64,000 bases of DNA from NCBI GenBank assembly GCA_937922045.1, contig CAKZXA010000076.1, forward strand, positions 1 through 64,000, in the 5' to 3' direction. Every line of letters starts with the position of its first letter. The first letter of the stretch is position 1. Positions 1-8,762 of the stretch are shown piece by piece. Position numbers and translations under genes: made by a program. Under the pieces are notes generated by a model, which was not told the DNA's origin, did no database searches, and saw nothing but the letters and a program-made list of their open reading frames with translations. Source of the stretch: an uncultured Acidimicrobiales bacterium (GTDB lineage: Bacteria > Actinomycetota > Acidimicrobiia > Acidimicrobiales > SZUA-35).

Positions 1-1442
1 TCTTCAGTCGTGGCGGTCCCACCGGCGAATCGCTCGTTCCAAACGCGTAAGATCTGAAAGAAGGTTTCGTCACCGACCCGTCGACGCAAGGCGTGAAGCG
101 TCAGGCCTCCTCGCTGGTAGATGTGGATCCCGAAGAGATCACCTGATGGGTCCTGCACCTTTGCCTCAAGTACTGGGCCAAAATTCATGATCATCTGCCG
201 AACCCAGTTTTCCCAGGTGAAGTCGGGTTCTGTGTGCTCCTGCCAGAGCGCTTCGGCATAGGTTGCGAATCCCTCGTTCAACCAAATGTCGCCCCATTCC
301 TCGATGCTCACGCTGTTCCCGAACCATTGATGAGCCGCCTCATGGACAATGATCATTTCCGCAAACCTGCCGAAACCAATCACGTCCGCCCCGAAGATCG
401 AAAGCGTCTGCGTCTCCAGAGCGCCTCCGAAACTGTCCGCGACGAGAGCTGCTCCGTAGACATCAAACGGGTACGGCCCGAAGGTTGACTCCAAGAATTC
501 GAGAATCTCCTTCTGTCGAGCAAAGACGGGTTCGCCGACCGACACGAGGTCCTTGTCGATCACGTTGCGAACCGGAACCCCGGTAGCGGTTCGTCCGTCG
601 TCGAGGATCTCGAAGTTTCCGATCAGAATCGTCGTCAGGTAGCTGGCTTGCGGATGCGGCTGATCGTAGACCCACGTCGTGGTCTCGCCATTGGTAGTCT
701 TCGATTCCAGCGTGCCGCTGGCCGCCGCCACATCGTCGCTTGGCACTGTCAATCGATAGGTAAAGGCAGCCTTGTCCGATGGGTGATCATTCACCGGGTG
801 GAATGTGGGAGCCGACAGTGGCTCACCGGCGACATAGGCGTAGCCCTCTCGGGTGTGCCAACCCGACGGGATCGGCACCTCAACCCCGCCACCCTCCACC
901 TCGCTCGGGGTGCCGACGTACTCGATGACCACTGTCAGCTCCTCGCCTGCTGCAATCGGTTCAATCGGTGTGATCGAAAGCTCTGGCACCTCGTGAACGA
1001 AGGCCGCATTCTCTCCATCCACGGTGACGCGCCGAACCTCGAACTCCATCAGGTCGAGATTGAAGCGCTCGAGTGTCTGGGTCGCCGTAGCCGTTACCGT
1101 CGTCGTACCGTCGAGCATGGATGATGCGGGTTGCCAGCTGAGCGCCACGTCATAGTGCGACACGTCGTACCCACCGTTTCCGAAGCTCCCAACGTAGGGG
1201 TCGCCTGCCGTGTCGGAGCCGACGTTGTCCGACTCAGTCTTGTTCGGATTCGATTGTTCGGCTTCAGCGACCGTAGAGGTCGTGTGGGCGTCCTCGGCCG
1301 CCGGATCCTCCGACTGATCGCTCACAGCGCTGGCTCGATCCGGCTCACTCAACCGTGTACATCCGCTTGCGAGAATGGAAACGGCGAAGAGCAAGACCAG
1401 GAGCTGTCGGCGAGATAGGTAGAAACTGTGCAGTGTTCGCAT
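1..1442 (-). CDS. M1-family zinc metallopeptidase lipoprotein (C-terminus cut by window edge)
   Basis: Aminopeptidase-N-like exopeptidase that would remove N-terminal residues outside the membrane. About 480 codons are visible from ATG 1440-1442. The N-terminus has two arginines, a hydrophobic stretch and a lipobox-like end (LASGC), so it is probably a lipoprotein. The substrate-anchoring motif GGALETQT (GAMEN equivalent) is followed by the zinc site HEAAHQWFGN and then NEGFATYAEALW, which supplies the third ligand glutamate. The usual HELxHQWFG is HEAAHQWFG here, still HExxH. A low-complexity acidic segment of about 50 residues separates the lipobox from the first beta domain. The reading frame runs off base 1, so the helical C-terminal domain is not seen. 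It is divergent from the small lipoprotein at 1579. Family assignment is firm; substrate unknown. Confidence 0.93.
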   Translation of the reverse strand, partial: MRTLHSFYLSRRQLLVLLFAVSILASGCTRLSEPDRASAVSDQSEDPAAEDAHTTSTVAEAEQSNPNKTESDNVGSDTAGDPYVGSFGNGGYDVSHYDVALSWQPASSMLDGTTTVTATATQTLERFNLDLMEFEVRRVTVDGENAAFVHEVPELSITPIEPIAAGEELTVVIEYVGTPSEVEGGGVEVPIPSGWHTREGYAYVAGEPLSAPTFHPVNDHPSDKAAFTYRLTVPSDDVAAASGTLESKTTNGETTTWVYDQPHPQASYLTTILIGNFEILDDGRTATGVPVRNVIDKDLVSVGEPVFARQKEILEFLESTFGPYPFDVYGAALVADSFGGALETQTLSIFGADVIGFGRFAEMIIVHEAAHQWFGNSVSIEEWGDIWLNEGFATYAEALWQEHTEPDFTWENWVRQMIMNFGPVLEAKVQDPSGDLFGIHIYQRGGLTLHALRRRVGDETFFQILRVWNERFAGGTATTE

Positions 1443-1578
1443 AACCGGACCGTACAGAAAGGAACCTGTGAGCCAGCTAAGACCCAGAAGCGACGAACAA
1501 CGAGCAATCCAGTACGACAATCCTCGTTGCCAACGTCGCTTAGACACTTCTCAGAGAGTATGGGCTTACATCACGATC

Positions 1579-1872
1579 ATGAACACGAACAGTCATCCCC
1601 CATCGTTGGCCCACCGGCTCCCCACGAGTGATGGCTTTAGCCGCGCAGGACGCCTCGTCACGACATCACTCGGTGCGCTGGTGTTTCTGATTTCGGGCTG
1701 CAGCCCAACCGACGACAAGGCCACAACCACAACCACAACCGCAGCTGCCGTCAGTGCCGTCGTCAGTGCCGACACTACAACGACGGTCACCTCGAGCGAA
1801 TCACCGGCCGCTGATGCCACGTCCGAGCACCTCGGTGGCGCCCGATTCATCGTCACGCTGCCGGTCTCGTGA
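1579..1872 (+). CDS. Small Thr/Ala-rich putative lipoprotein
   Basis: A 97-residue predicted lipoprotein of unknown function. The start ATG at 1579 is preferred over a farther upstream one because the peptide then begins with a short polar stretch, a hydrophobic run (TTSLGALVFLISGC) and a clear lipobox LISGC. After the cysteine there is a low-complexity Thr/Ala/Ser/Val segment (runs of ACA/ACC and GCC codons), and the protein ends about 16 residues later. No folded domain is visible, so it may be a spacer-type lipoprotein or the 5' remnant of a longer exported protein. No strong Shine-Dalgarno is seen. It is divergent from the M1 lipoprotein, and the 1443-1578 interval probably holds both promoters. 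Confidence 0.5.
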   Translation: MNTNSHPPSLAHRLPTSDGFSRAGRLVTTSLGALVFLISGCSPTDDKATTTTTTAAAVSAVVSADTTTTVTSSESPAADATSEHLGGARFIVTLPVS

Positions 1873-1894
1873 CCTAGTCCGGACCTGTCGGCTG

Positions 1895-2011
1895 CTAGAC
1901 GATGTTGCTGACAACCCAGATGATGAACACGACCGACAAAACGATAATGGCGACAGCCGCAAGACCGTCCCGACTCGCTTCTGTAGCGGTCCCCTGAGGC
2001 TCTTCGTTCAT
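1895..2011 (-). CDS. 38-residue single-span membrane peptide downstream of the RdhA-like gene
   Basis: Short peptide with a polar N-terminus (about 16 residues, acidic) and one strong transmembrane segment (LAAVAIIVLSVVFIIWVV). Start ATG 2009-2011 is chosen because GAGGGGAG lies 5-6 bases upstream; an in-frame ATG eight codons earlier has a weaker site. It begins 69 bases after the stop of the reductive-dehalogenase-like gene in the same direction, so co-transcription is likely. Classical respiratory RdhA enzymes are anchored by a separate RdhB. This peptide is much shorter than RdhB and is not recognisably homologous, so a partner role is only a hypothesis. Confidence 0.5.
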   Translation of the reverse strand: MNEEPQGTATEASRDGLAAVAIIVLSVVFIIWVVSNIV

Positions 2012-2080
2012 CTGGTTGCTCCCCTCGCCATGCATCAAATCAACCTCGACCGCAACCCTAGGGCCTCCTCGGGAGGAACG

Positions 2081-4180
2081 CTAACCACGATCGATTCCGA
2101 CTCGAGCCTTCGCTGCGGCCGGTGTCTCGGCCTGTTCACCTCGACGGATCGCCTCCTTGCGCTCAAGCTTGACCGGCACCCACCGGTTGTCGCCGGCGGG
2201 CAGCATGTCGGGTTCGTACAGGGCGATCTTCTGCTTGTCAGCGATGCGACCACCATTCAGATCGAGCTCCCGAGCATTTGTTCCTTTCGACGGCAACGTG
2301 GTCTTGCCGCCGCGCCATTCTAAGTCCCACCACCATTTCTTAAGGGGGTTGATAGAGCCGTTGCCGACTCGATCGTCCAACGTGGCGATGAATCTCCGCG
2401 CGAAAGGAAGTTTGATCGCGGCCCACAGGAAGATCCGCTCAGAGAGTACCCCTTCGATGTTGTAGGGGCACGTCTTCATGCAGCGGCCACAGGCCGAACC
2501 CTTCAGGTTGCCCAACCGGTACTTCGTACATTTCTCAACGTCGGGTTTCCAGGTCTCATAGCCGTTAAACATGATCTTGTCGCCGAACGGTATGGCGCCA
2601 CACGGGCACTCTCGGGCGCACTTCGTGCACTTCTGGCAGAAGTCCTGAAGACCAAAATCAATTTTTCGGTCCGGTGTGATCGGCATGTCGGTTGTGACGA
2701 CGACCGACTTGAACCGCGGACCAACAAACGGGTTGAGAACCAGCTCGCCGATTCGGCTCATCTCGCCGAGGCCAGCCTCGAGCACGAGGGGGATGTGGAG
2801 TACCTCTGAGTCACGGTTGGTATGGCTACGTGCGCTGAAACCAAGCGATCGGAGATGCTCGGCCATGATCCCAGCGATCTGGGCGCCACGCATATAGGCC
2901 CGCATCGACTGGGCTCCGGACACCCAATCGTCGCCGCTCGCGCCTTCCATCGTTTCGTAGCCCTGATCGAGGAGAATCACGACCCCGTAACGATGACGAG
3001 GTTCGATCTCTTCGCCAGCCCCATTGTGCGAGTACCACGCATACTCAGGGACTTCACAGACCCCGACCATGTCGCCGCCAAGGTGATAGGCGAATGCCTT
3101 CAGCGCATCAGCATTGCGATCGGGATCATCGGTTTCCAGCGCGATCGTGGCCGCAACGTCACCATCCTGGTGTGGGACCATGGCAGCGATCTGTTGGATG
3201 TACGACTGTGCCTGCGGTGTCTTGTAGGCGAAGACCTTCACGTCCTTCTGGAACTTCGGCCCAAGGTCGCCATGGGCTGCCCGCGGGAATCCCCCAGCAC
3301 GAACGGGGACTCGTCGCACCTCATCGGGGATGATCAGGGTCGTCGCCTCCGGAACTCGCTTGATTCGTTCCATCGGGTACCGACCCATGTGCAGGGGGCG
3401 GTGGTCGCCGTTAAGCCGACCCAACCCGGCTCTGGTCCCACCCCGACCGAGCATCCAGCCGAGCGATCGTGTTGTGTCGAGTGATTGCTTCAGACCACGT
3501 GGAGCTAGAGGTGCGTCTTGTGCCATCTCGAGGTCTGTGGCCACCACTGAAAGGGCAAACCCGCCCTCTATGTAGGGCGCCCTGAGCACGCCATTCACCG
3601 ACTCGATGAGGCCGCACTCAAGAGCGACACGTTCAAGGTCGAGCTCGGAAGCGGTCGGCGTGTGAGCAACCGCGGCAAACCCGAGCCGGCGGATATAGCC
3701 GGCGGTGATGACGGCGAGCTCAGCGGCTCGCAGGTCGGCGTTTATCTGTCGGGTTCCGTCGATCCAGGCGTCACCCGGCTGATCGGTGCCAACCGACCGG
3801 GAAAACGCGATCAAGGTCACCACCGAGAACCGGTGACGAATAGCCTCACCATCTGTCCATGCGGCCTCTGGGATACGTCCACACCCAACCATGTCGGCAT
3901 CGAGGAAGTAGAGCCCGCTCTTTATATGAGCAGCTCTCTCACCCCGATCTTCTGGGACCGGCGCAAGCTCGGCAACATCGCCCCTGCGCTGCTCATCGAA
4001 CATTTCTACGTACCGCTGGTAGGCGTGCGAAGCCCCCAGCGGTCCTTCGGTGCGGGTTTCGGCTGGGCGGACTCCGTCGACAACCGGCGAAAAGGCCGCC
4101 TGGTCAGCCAACCTGGGCAGGCGTTCAAGAGGATACGGCCCGAGGTGAACTGGGCGCGACGCATGCGAAAACAGCTTCAT
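2081..4180 (-). CDS. Cytosolic cobalamin/Fe-S reductive-dehalogenase-like protein (tandem-repeat type)
   Basis: A 699-residue member of the RdhA superfamily resembling the aerobic NpRdhA/BhbA type, which removes halogen from organohalides using cobalamin and two [4Fe-4S] clusters. The Fe-S module is at about residues 515-574: CQKCTKCARECP, then a lone Cys, then CGRCMKTCPYN. The body is an internal duplication: HLGPYPLERLPR near the start recurs as HMGRYPMERIKR near residue 290, and GLYFLDADMVGCGRIPEAAW matches HLGGDMVGVCEVPEYAW. This agrees with the known vestigial-plus-active B12 domain pair. No twin-arginine signal is present, so it is probably cytoplasmic and non-respiratory. Start ATG 4178-4180 follows GAGGAG by 8 bases; an upstream GTG at 4195 lies at that site and is less likely. 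No cobalamin riboswitch is seen upstream. Substrate unknown. Confidence 0.88.
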   Translation of the reverse strand: MKLFSHASRPVHLGPYPLERLPRLADQAAFSPVVDGVRPAETRTEGPLGASHAYQRYVEMFDEQRRGDVAELAPVPEDRGERAAHIKSGLYFLDADMVGCGRIPEAAWTDGEAIRHRFSVVTLIAFSRSVGTDQPGDAWIDGTRQINADLRAAELAVITAGYIRRLGFAAVAHTPTASELDLERVALECGLIESVNGVLRAPYIEGGFALSVVATDLEMAQDAPLAPRGLKQSLDTTRSLGWMLGRGGTRAGLGRLNGDHRPLHMGRYPMERIKRVPEATTLIIPDEVRRVPVRAGGFPRAAHGDLGPKFQKDVKVFAYKTPQAQSYIQQIAAMVPHQDGDVAATIALETDDPDRNADALKAFAYHLGGDMVGVCEVPEYAWYSHNGAGEEIEPRHRYGVVILLDQGYETMEGASGDDWVSGAQSMRAYMRGAQIAGIMAEHLRSLGFSARSHTNRDSEVLHIPLVLEAGLGEMSRIGELVLNPFVGPRFKSVVVTTDMPITPDRKIDFGLQDFCQKCTKCARECPCGAIPFGDKIMFNGYETWKPDVEKCTKYRLGNLKGSACGRCMKTCPYNIEGVLSERIFLWAAIKLPFARRFIATLDDRVGNGSINPLKKWWWDLEWRGGKTTLPSKGTNARELDLNGGRIADKQKIALYEPDMLPAGDNRWVPVKLERKEAIRRGEQAETPAAAKARVGIDRG

Positions 4181-4331
4181 CGGTTTGCTCCTCACACCTG
4201 GCAGGGATGGAGGTCCCTGTTCATGAAACTATAGACGCCGGTCGATGTCTGCGAGTAGCCAACAGGCCGGAGGCGATTTGGTAGCGGCCTGACGGGCAGG
4301 TTCCGGCCTCTCTGTGGTACACCGGAGAACC

Positions 4332-4475
4332 ATGAGCCGTCCGACGGGCAAGAGCCGTGTTACCAAAAAGCACATTCCGGTCGATGGGGAACGTCGCCGA
4401 CGCAAGCACGGCGATCACTTCCACGATGAGCAGTGGTGCGAAACCCACAAACAGTGGGAGCCAGTTCAGCGGTAG
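4332..4475 (+). CDS. Small basic protein of unknown function
   Basis: A 47-residue highly charged peptide (RRRRKHGDHFHDEQWCETHKQW in its centre to C-terminal half, interrupted here only by notation) with no recognised domain. GGAG lies 4-5 bases before ATG 4332, and the gene is divergent from the RdhA-like gene. Codon third positions are GC-rich, as in neighbouring genes. Its shortness makes the call tentative. Confidence 0.4.
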   Translation: MSRPTGKSRVTKKHIPVDGERRRRKHGDHFHDEQWCETHKQWEPVQR

Positions 4476-4510
4476 ATCTCGACCATTAACGTGGCCGACC
4501 AGGCGAAGCG

Positions 4511-5434
4511 CTACCTAGGCAGCCTTTCGACGACCGCACGCAGATGGTCGGGGCCGATGCCACAGCATCCGCCGATCATCGTTGCGCCAGCGGCTTGCCA
4601 CGCAGGGACGTAGGCGGCGTACTGCTCAGGGGTGACAAGACCCTCGAAGGTCAATTCACCATCGACGATCTCGGCCGCGTGGGCGTAGGCACCAAGCGGC
4701 CCGTTCCAAACCTCCCGGATGGCGGCCAAACCCCTTTCGGTCAGACGTACGTCGGAATGCATCAGGCAGAAGGCGTCAACGGCTCCGTAGGCCTTTGCAA
4801 CCTCCACCGCCTCGGCCAGCGCTCCGCTTTCACGGAGCTGAATCTCAACGCCGAGTTGGTCGGCATCGTGTCCTTCTTCAGGGCCGATGGTGAGACCGAC
4901 CCAGATCGGAAGATCTACGACCGAAACCGCGTCGAGCGTGGCAGTCATCCTTGGAAGGTCGACCATCATTTCCAAACTCAACATCTCAGCGCCAGCGTCA
5001 CGCATGATCGTGGCCTGAATCACCGTGTTGTCATGAAGGGCCTTGAGCGAAGGCCGCTCGCCGGAGAAACTCCAGTTGCTGATACCGCCGCCGACCACGA
5101 CGTGATCTGCGTCATCACCGGCATTGGTCCGAGCTTCGATCGCAAGCTCAACGGCTCGACGGTTATGGGCCTCGAAGTCATCGGCGACACCAGCGTCTTC
5201 CAACACATTCCGACCGGTCGCAAAAGTGTTAGAGACGATCAGGTCTGCGCCAATGGCGACATAGTCGCTGTGCACTTGTCGGACGATGTCCGGATGGCTA
5301 AGAGCGGCGCCGCCGCTCCAGCCGTTGGGCAGTTCCGGCACTCCCCTACGCAGACACTCCGAACCGGTTGCGCCATCGATGACGACCGGGGCTCCAGTTC
5401 GTGCTCGGAGAAGAAGTTCGTCGTAGCGACTCAT
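4511..5434 (-). CDS. Homocysteine S-methyltransferase family protein
   Basis: A 307-residue zinc-dependent (beta/alpha)8 methyltransferase of the homocysteine S-methyltransferase family (MmuM/BHMT-like), which moves a methyl group from S-methylmethionine, betaine or a similar donor to homocysteine to give methionine. The N-terminus has the typical VVIDGATGSECLRRG. Zinc ligands are the Cys in DAFCLMHSD and the C-terminal pair GGCCG. No cobalamin-binding domain follows, so it is not full-length MetH. Start ATG 5432-5434 has GGAG about 7 bases upstream; an ATG four codons earlier lacks this. It is the third gene of a minus-strand run after the acyl-CoA ligase and CitE-like genes, 88 bases downstream. 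The donor cannot be told from sequence. Confidence 0.85.
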   Translation of the reverse strand: MSRYDELLLRARTGAPVVIDGATGSECLRRGVPELPNGWSGGAALSHPDIVRQVHSDYVAIGADLIVSNTFATGRNVLEDAGVADDFEAHNRRAVELAIEARTNAGDDADHVVVGGGISNWSFSGERPSLKALHDNTVIQATIMRDAGAEMLSLEMMVDLPRMTATLDAVSVVDLPIWVGLTIGPEEGHDADQLGVEIQLRESGALAEAVEVAKAYGAVDAFCLMHSDVRLTERGLAAIREVWNGPLGAYAHAAEIVDGELTFEGLVTPEQYAAYVPAWQAAGATMIGGCCGIGPDHLRAVVERLPR

Positions 5435-5522
5435 CGGAGGCTCCATTCATCGGCAGGCTCTTCGATGCTAATGCGAGTGCGCACGCAGGGCCTACTGCGA
5501 TGGCCGTGTCGACGCTGCCGGC

Positions 5523-6371
5523 CTAGGTGGCAACGCGATCAGCGATGGCGAGCACTCGATACATATCGCGCAGCACAGGCTTCTCGATGAGCTTCCCATC
5601 GATGACGACAAGGCCTGTATCGGCTTGCTCAAAGGTCTCGATGATCCGACGCGCCCGGGCGGTCTCCTCGTCGGAGGGCGTGAACACTTCGTTGAGCGAA
5701 GCGATCTGTTTCGGATGGATCGCGCCCTTGCCTGAGAACCCGAGCTCCTTGGCCTGGCGGGCAGCGATCACCATGCCCGCCAAGTCGTTTAGATCGAGGT
5801 AGGGCACATCGATCACGTCTAGACCAGCCGAGGCTGCGGCGTGCACAACCCGTGACCGGGCATAGAGCAGCGGTTCCCATGCGTTGGCACAACGTAGCTC
5901 CGCAGCCATGTCAACGCCGCCGAAGAACAGGGCGGTGATTCGGTCTGAGCAGTGAGCGATCTCGTAGGCTGCTTCCAGTGCTTGGTTCGTCTCAATGATC
6001 ACCTGCAGGCGGGTTTGGTGTCCTCGCTCGGAGAGAAGATCGTCGAGCCAGATGACCTCGTCGGGGGTTCGGACCTTGGGCATCATGAGCACGGGCGGTG
6101 GCGTGTCGGTAGCAAGCACCGCCTGTACGTCGGCCAGGCCAAAAGCCTCGCGAACGCAGTTGATGCGAACCACTCGCTCGACGCCATCGTCAACCTGTGG
6201 TTCAGAGAACAGACCCAGAGCCCGCACCCGGGCGAGATCCTTGTCTTTGGGCGCCACGCCATCTTCCAGCTCCACGCAGACGATGTCGGTTCCTGACGCC
6301 AAGGCCTTCGGGAACATCGCGGGGTCGAGTCCAGGGGCGAAGATAAAGGTGCGGCGAGGGCGGAGCTGCAT
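5523..6371 (-). CDS. CitE-like HpcH/HpaI aldolase/lyase family protein
   Basis: A 282-residue protein of the citrate-lyase-beta/malyl-CoA-lyase superfamily, TIM-barrel enzymes that cleave or hydrolyse acyl-CoA thioesters of beta-hydroxy acids. Family marks include RRTFIFAPGLDP at the start, VCVELEDGVAP (Mg-binding acidic residue region), VVRINCVRE, LMMPKVRTPDE, and GFSGKGAIHPKQI near the C-terminus. Its ATG overlaps the ligase stop by one base (TGATG), implying translational coupling: the ligase may make a CoA thioester used by this lyase. The true substrate (citramalyl-, malyl- or methylmalyl-CoA) is not determined. Confidence 0.87.
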   Translation of the reverse strand: MQLRPRRTFIFAPGLDPAMFPKALASGTDIVCVELEDGVAPKDKDLARVRALGLFSEPQVDDGVERVVRINCVREAFGLADVQAVLATDTPPPVLMMPKVRTPDEVIWLDDLLSERGHQTRLQVIIETNQALEAAYEIAHCSDRITALFFGGVDMAAELRCANAWEPLLYARSRVVHAAASAGLDVIDVPYLDLNDLAGMVIAARQAKELGFSGKGAIHPKQIASLNEVFTPSDEETARARRIIETFEQADTGLVVIDGKLIEKPVLRDMYRVLAIADRVAT

Positions 6372-7999
6372 CAGGAGATCTTCGGAGCATCGGCATCGAC
6401 GAACTGGGTTCGCAGCTCACGTTTGAGTACCTTGCCGGTGGCGTTGCGAGGGAGTGCCTCCACGACGGCCATGTCGTTAGGGATTTTGAACGTTGCCAGG
6501 CGAGTGACGCAGTGCTCGATCATGGTTGCCCGGTCGAGCGTCATGCCTGGCTTGAGCGCAAGTACAGCTAGCCCGACCTCGCCCCACTTCTCGTTCGGCA
6601 CCCCAATGATCGCAGCCTCAGCCACCTCGGGAAGCTGGTAGAGCACGTTTTCCACCTCGGCCGGGTAGACGTTCTCACCACCGGAGATGTACATATCCTT
6701 CCAGCGGTCAACGATGTAGAAGAAGCCTTCATGGTCGACGCGGGCGGCATCACCAGTTTTCAGCCAGCGTCCTTCGAAAGCGTCGGCTGTTGCGTCGGGG
6801 CGATTCCAGTATCCAGGTGTGATGTTCGGCCCGGCCACCCATAGTTCGCCGATCTCGTCAGGACCGCATTCACGGCCATCGTCGTTCACAACGCGGGCCT
6901 CGGTGTGTAGCAACACCTTGCCGGTTGATCCGATCTTGCGAAGGGCGTCGTCTGGGTCGAGAAAGATACAGGCGGGGCTGGTCTCGGTCATGCCAAAGCC
7001 CTGGGTCAGCGAGATGCCGCGCTCCATCCAGCCTTCCATGATGGTCAGAGCGCATGGCGCCCCACCCACTCCGGCGACTCTCAGACGCGAGAGATCCGTC
7101 TCGACGAAATCGGGGTGCTGCATCATGAACTGGTAGGGAGCAGGCACGGCGAAGAAATGAGTGATCCCCTGAGCTGGATCGCCGAGAACCTGCAGTGTGT
7201 CTCCCGGATCGAACGTCTTCATGATCACCACCGTGCCGCCGGCGTGCAAGACAGGGTTCGAGTAGCAATTCAGCCCACCGGTGTGGAACAAGGGCAACAC
7301 GTTCAGATGGACCGTATCGAGACCGATGCCAGCCGGAATGCCGAGGTTGACGGCATTCCAGAAATTCATGCCGTGGGTGATCATCGCCCCCTTTGGGAGC
7401 CCGGTCGTACCCGAGGTGTACATGATGGTTACCAGGTCGTCGTGGGTGAGCTCGGCCTGTCCCCCATCCTGACCGTCGAAAAGGGTCAGCGCCTTCTCAT
7501 AGGAACTCGTGGCAGCGCCACCATCGATGGACAACAGTTTGCCAATTGAGCAACGCCGTTGCAGTTCCTCCGCTGACTCGACAAACGAGGCGTCGTGAAC
7601 CAACAGCATCGGTGAGCTGTCGTTCAGAATGTATTCGAGCTCGGTGACGGTCAACCGCCAGTTGAGCAGCACGCAGATCGCTCCCCGCCGTGCACAGGCG
7701 AACTGGACGTCGAAGAACTCGACCCCGTTGTGAGCCAGTACACCAACCCGGTCTCCGCGCTCGACCCCGATCGAGGCTAGGTAGGCCGCCATGGCGTCGA
7801 TCCGATGATCGAGTTCGGCGTAGGTGAAGCTGCGATCGCTGCCTAGGTCTCGAACCGCCTCCTTGTTTGGTCGCTGGATGCGGTGGTGAGCGATCCAGTC
7901 GTAGGCCGTAACCGACCCGTGACCGACTGGCCTCGATGACGTCATCGACGCAATCTCCTGAGGATCGACGATGAACTCCGGCGATGGTGTTGATGACAT
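6371..7999 (-). CDS. AMP-dependent acyl-CoA synthetase / fatty-acid CoA ligase
   Basis: A 542-residue ANL-superfamily ligase that activates a carboxylic acid with ATP through an acyl-adenylate and transfers it to CoA. It shows the P-loop YTSGTTGLPKGAMITH, the adenine-binding GFGMTETSP, the hinge/core region LKTGDAARVDHEGFFYIVDR, GGENVYPAEVENV, and the C-terminal catalytic lysine motif ATGKVLKREL. Length is normal for class I acyl-CoA synthetases. A GAGAAGG lies about 13 bases before ATG 7997-7999. It heads a unit with the CitE-like and homocysteine methyltransferase genes. The acid is unknown; the N-terminus resembles medium/long-chain ligases. Confidence 0.93.
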   Translation of the reverse strand: MSSTPSPEFIVDPQEIASMTSSRPVGHGSVTAYDWIAHHRIQRPNKEAVRDLGSDRSFTYAELDHRIDAMAAYLASIGVERGDRVGVLAHNGVEFFDVQFACARRGAICVLLNWRLTVTELEYILNDSSPMLLVHDASFVESAEELQRRCSIGKLLSIDGGAATSSYEKALTLFDGQDGGQAELTHDDLVTIMYTSGTTGLPKGAMITHGMNFWNAVNLGIPAGIGLDTVHLNVLPLFHTGGLNCYSNPVLHAGGTVVIMKTFDPGDTLQVLGDPAQGITHFFAVPAPYQFMMQHPDFVETDLSRLRVAGVGGAPCALTIMEGWMERGISLTQGFGMTETSPACIFLDPDDALRKIGSTGKVLLHTEARVVNDDGRECGPDEIGELWVAGPNITPGYWNRPDATADAFEGRWLKTGDAARVDHEGFFYIVDRWKDMYISGGENVYPAEVENVLYQLPEVAEAAIIGVPNEKWGEVGLAVLALKPGMTLDRATMIEHCVTRLATFKIPNDMAVVEALPRNATGKVLKRELRTQFVDADAPKIS

Positions 8000-8336
8000 T
8001 TTTGAACGTACCTTCTCGTTTGGTTGTCGTTGTTATCCGACGATTGGATCACAGCGTGGCAGCGACGGACACAAATGTATGACAACGGCAGCGAACATGC
8101 GAACGCCGCTGCCACCTACCGGCAAGCAGCTCGACAAGAACATCGCCGCGGCGGCGTTTTGGTGCACCAGCATCCCAAACGTTGCTTGGCCTCGACGTTC
8201 CTCGAGTGAGCCCATGATTTCGGGCTGGTTGACGACCCACGCCACGCCCGTCATCGACCAAACGCCCACGGCAAACACGCAATGTGTGGGAGAGTGGACT
8301 CTGGTCGGCATCCAGTCCGGTCAGAGAGAGGCCTCC
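8000..8336. other. Intergenic region with no supported gene
   Basis: This stretch lies between the divergent acyl-CoA ligase (minus) and the Lys-rich small protein (plus). Open frames on both strands lack family resemblance and credible ribosome-binding sites. It probably holds the two divergent promoters; no clear operator or riboswitch was seen. Confidence 0.5.
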
Positions 8337-8459
8337 ATGGCCGGTAAAGACAAGGGTGGGCGGAGCAGCAAGACTCCCGCCTCCAAATCAGCAAAAGAAA
8401 AGCGTCAGGCGAAAAAAGAGAAGAAGGCTGGAAAGTCGGCCGGAGCCCTCGGAACCTAA
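8337..8459 (+). CDS. Small Lys-rich conserved-type protein
   Basis: A 40-residue protein starting MAGKDKGGRSSKTP and continuing with an alternating Lys/Ala/Glu segment (KEKRQAKKEKK), probably one basic helix. Similar tiny Lys-rich proteins are common in actinobacteria and have no assigned function; nucleic-acid binding is plausible only from charge. GAGAGAGG lies 5-6 bases before ATG 8337, and a strong hairpin follows 20 bases after the stop, so this is a well-delimited single-gene unit. Confidence 0.65.
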   Translation: MAGKDKGGRSSKTPASKSAKEKRQAKKEKKAGKSAGALGT

Positions 8460-8479
8460 GCCGGGAATCCGTTCTATGC

Positions 8480-8535
8480 CCGAACCGGCGGTGAACTCCC
8501 GGATAGGGAGCGATCCCGCCGGTTCGGTGTTTGTT
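8480..8535 (+). terminator. Hairpin terminator after the Lys-rich small gene
   Basis: A perfect 12-bp inverted repeat (CCGAACCGGCGG at 8480-8491, CCGCCGGTTCGG at 8516-8527) encloses a smaller CTCCC/GGGAG stem. It is followed by TGTTTGTTG. Confidence 0.7.
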
Positions 8536-8597
8536 GCTAGCTGACCGGATAGTCGGGGATCAGGCGCCTGTTCATCCCTTGGAGGTTGTCGACGCTG

Positions 8598-8638
8598 CTT
8601 CCATAGATCGTCCTCGACTTCCATAGATCGTCCTCGAC
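8598..8638. repeat. Two-copy 20-bp tandem repeat
   Basis: CTTCCATAGATCGTCCTCGA occurs twice back to back (8598-8617 and 8618-8637). It lies between the terminator and the PPOX-family gene and outside any gene, so it is a recent slippage-type duplication or a paired binding site. Confidence 0.8.
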
Positions 8639-8762
8639 GCCAGCATGCATCGGATTCGGGTAAGACGACTGTGGTAGGTTCGGGGCACGTTGGCCAATCA
8701 CAACATCGCTACCCATCACCTGGGGCTTGTCTCCGAGGCTCCAGCGGGCGTGTCCTAGCGTC

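Noticed and set aside
4181-4331. Cobalamin riboswitch upstream of the RdhA-like gene
   Set aside because: The interval is too short and lacks a B12-box; only ordinary divergent-promoter sequence is seen.
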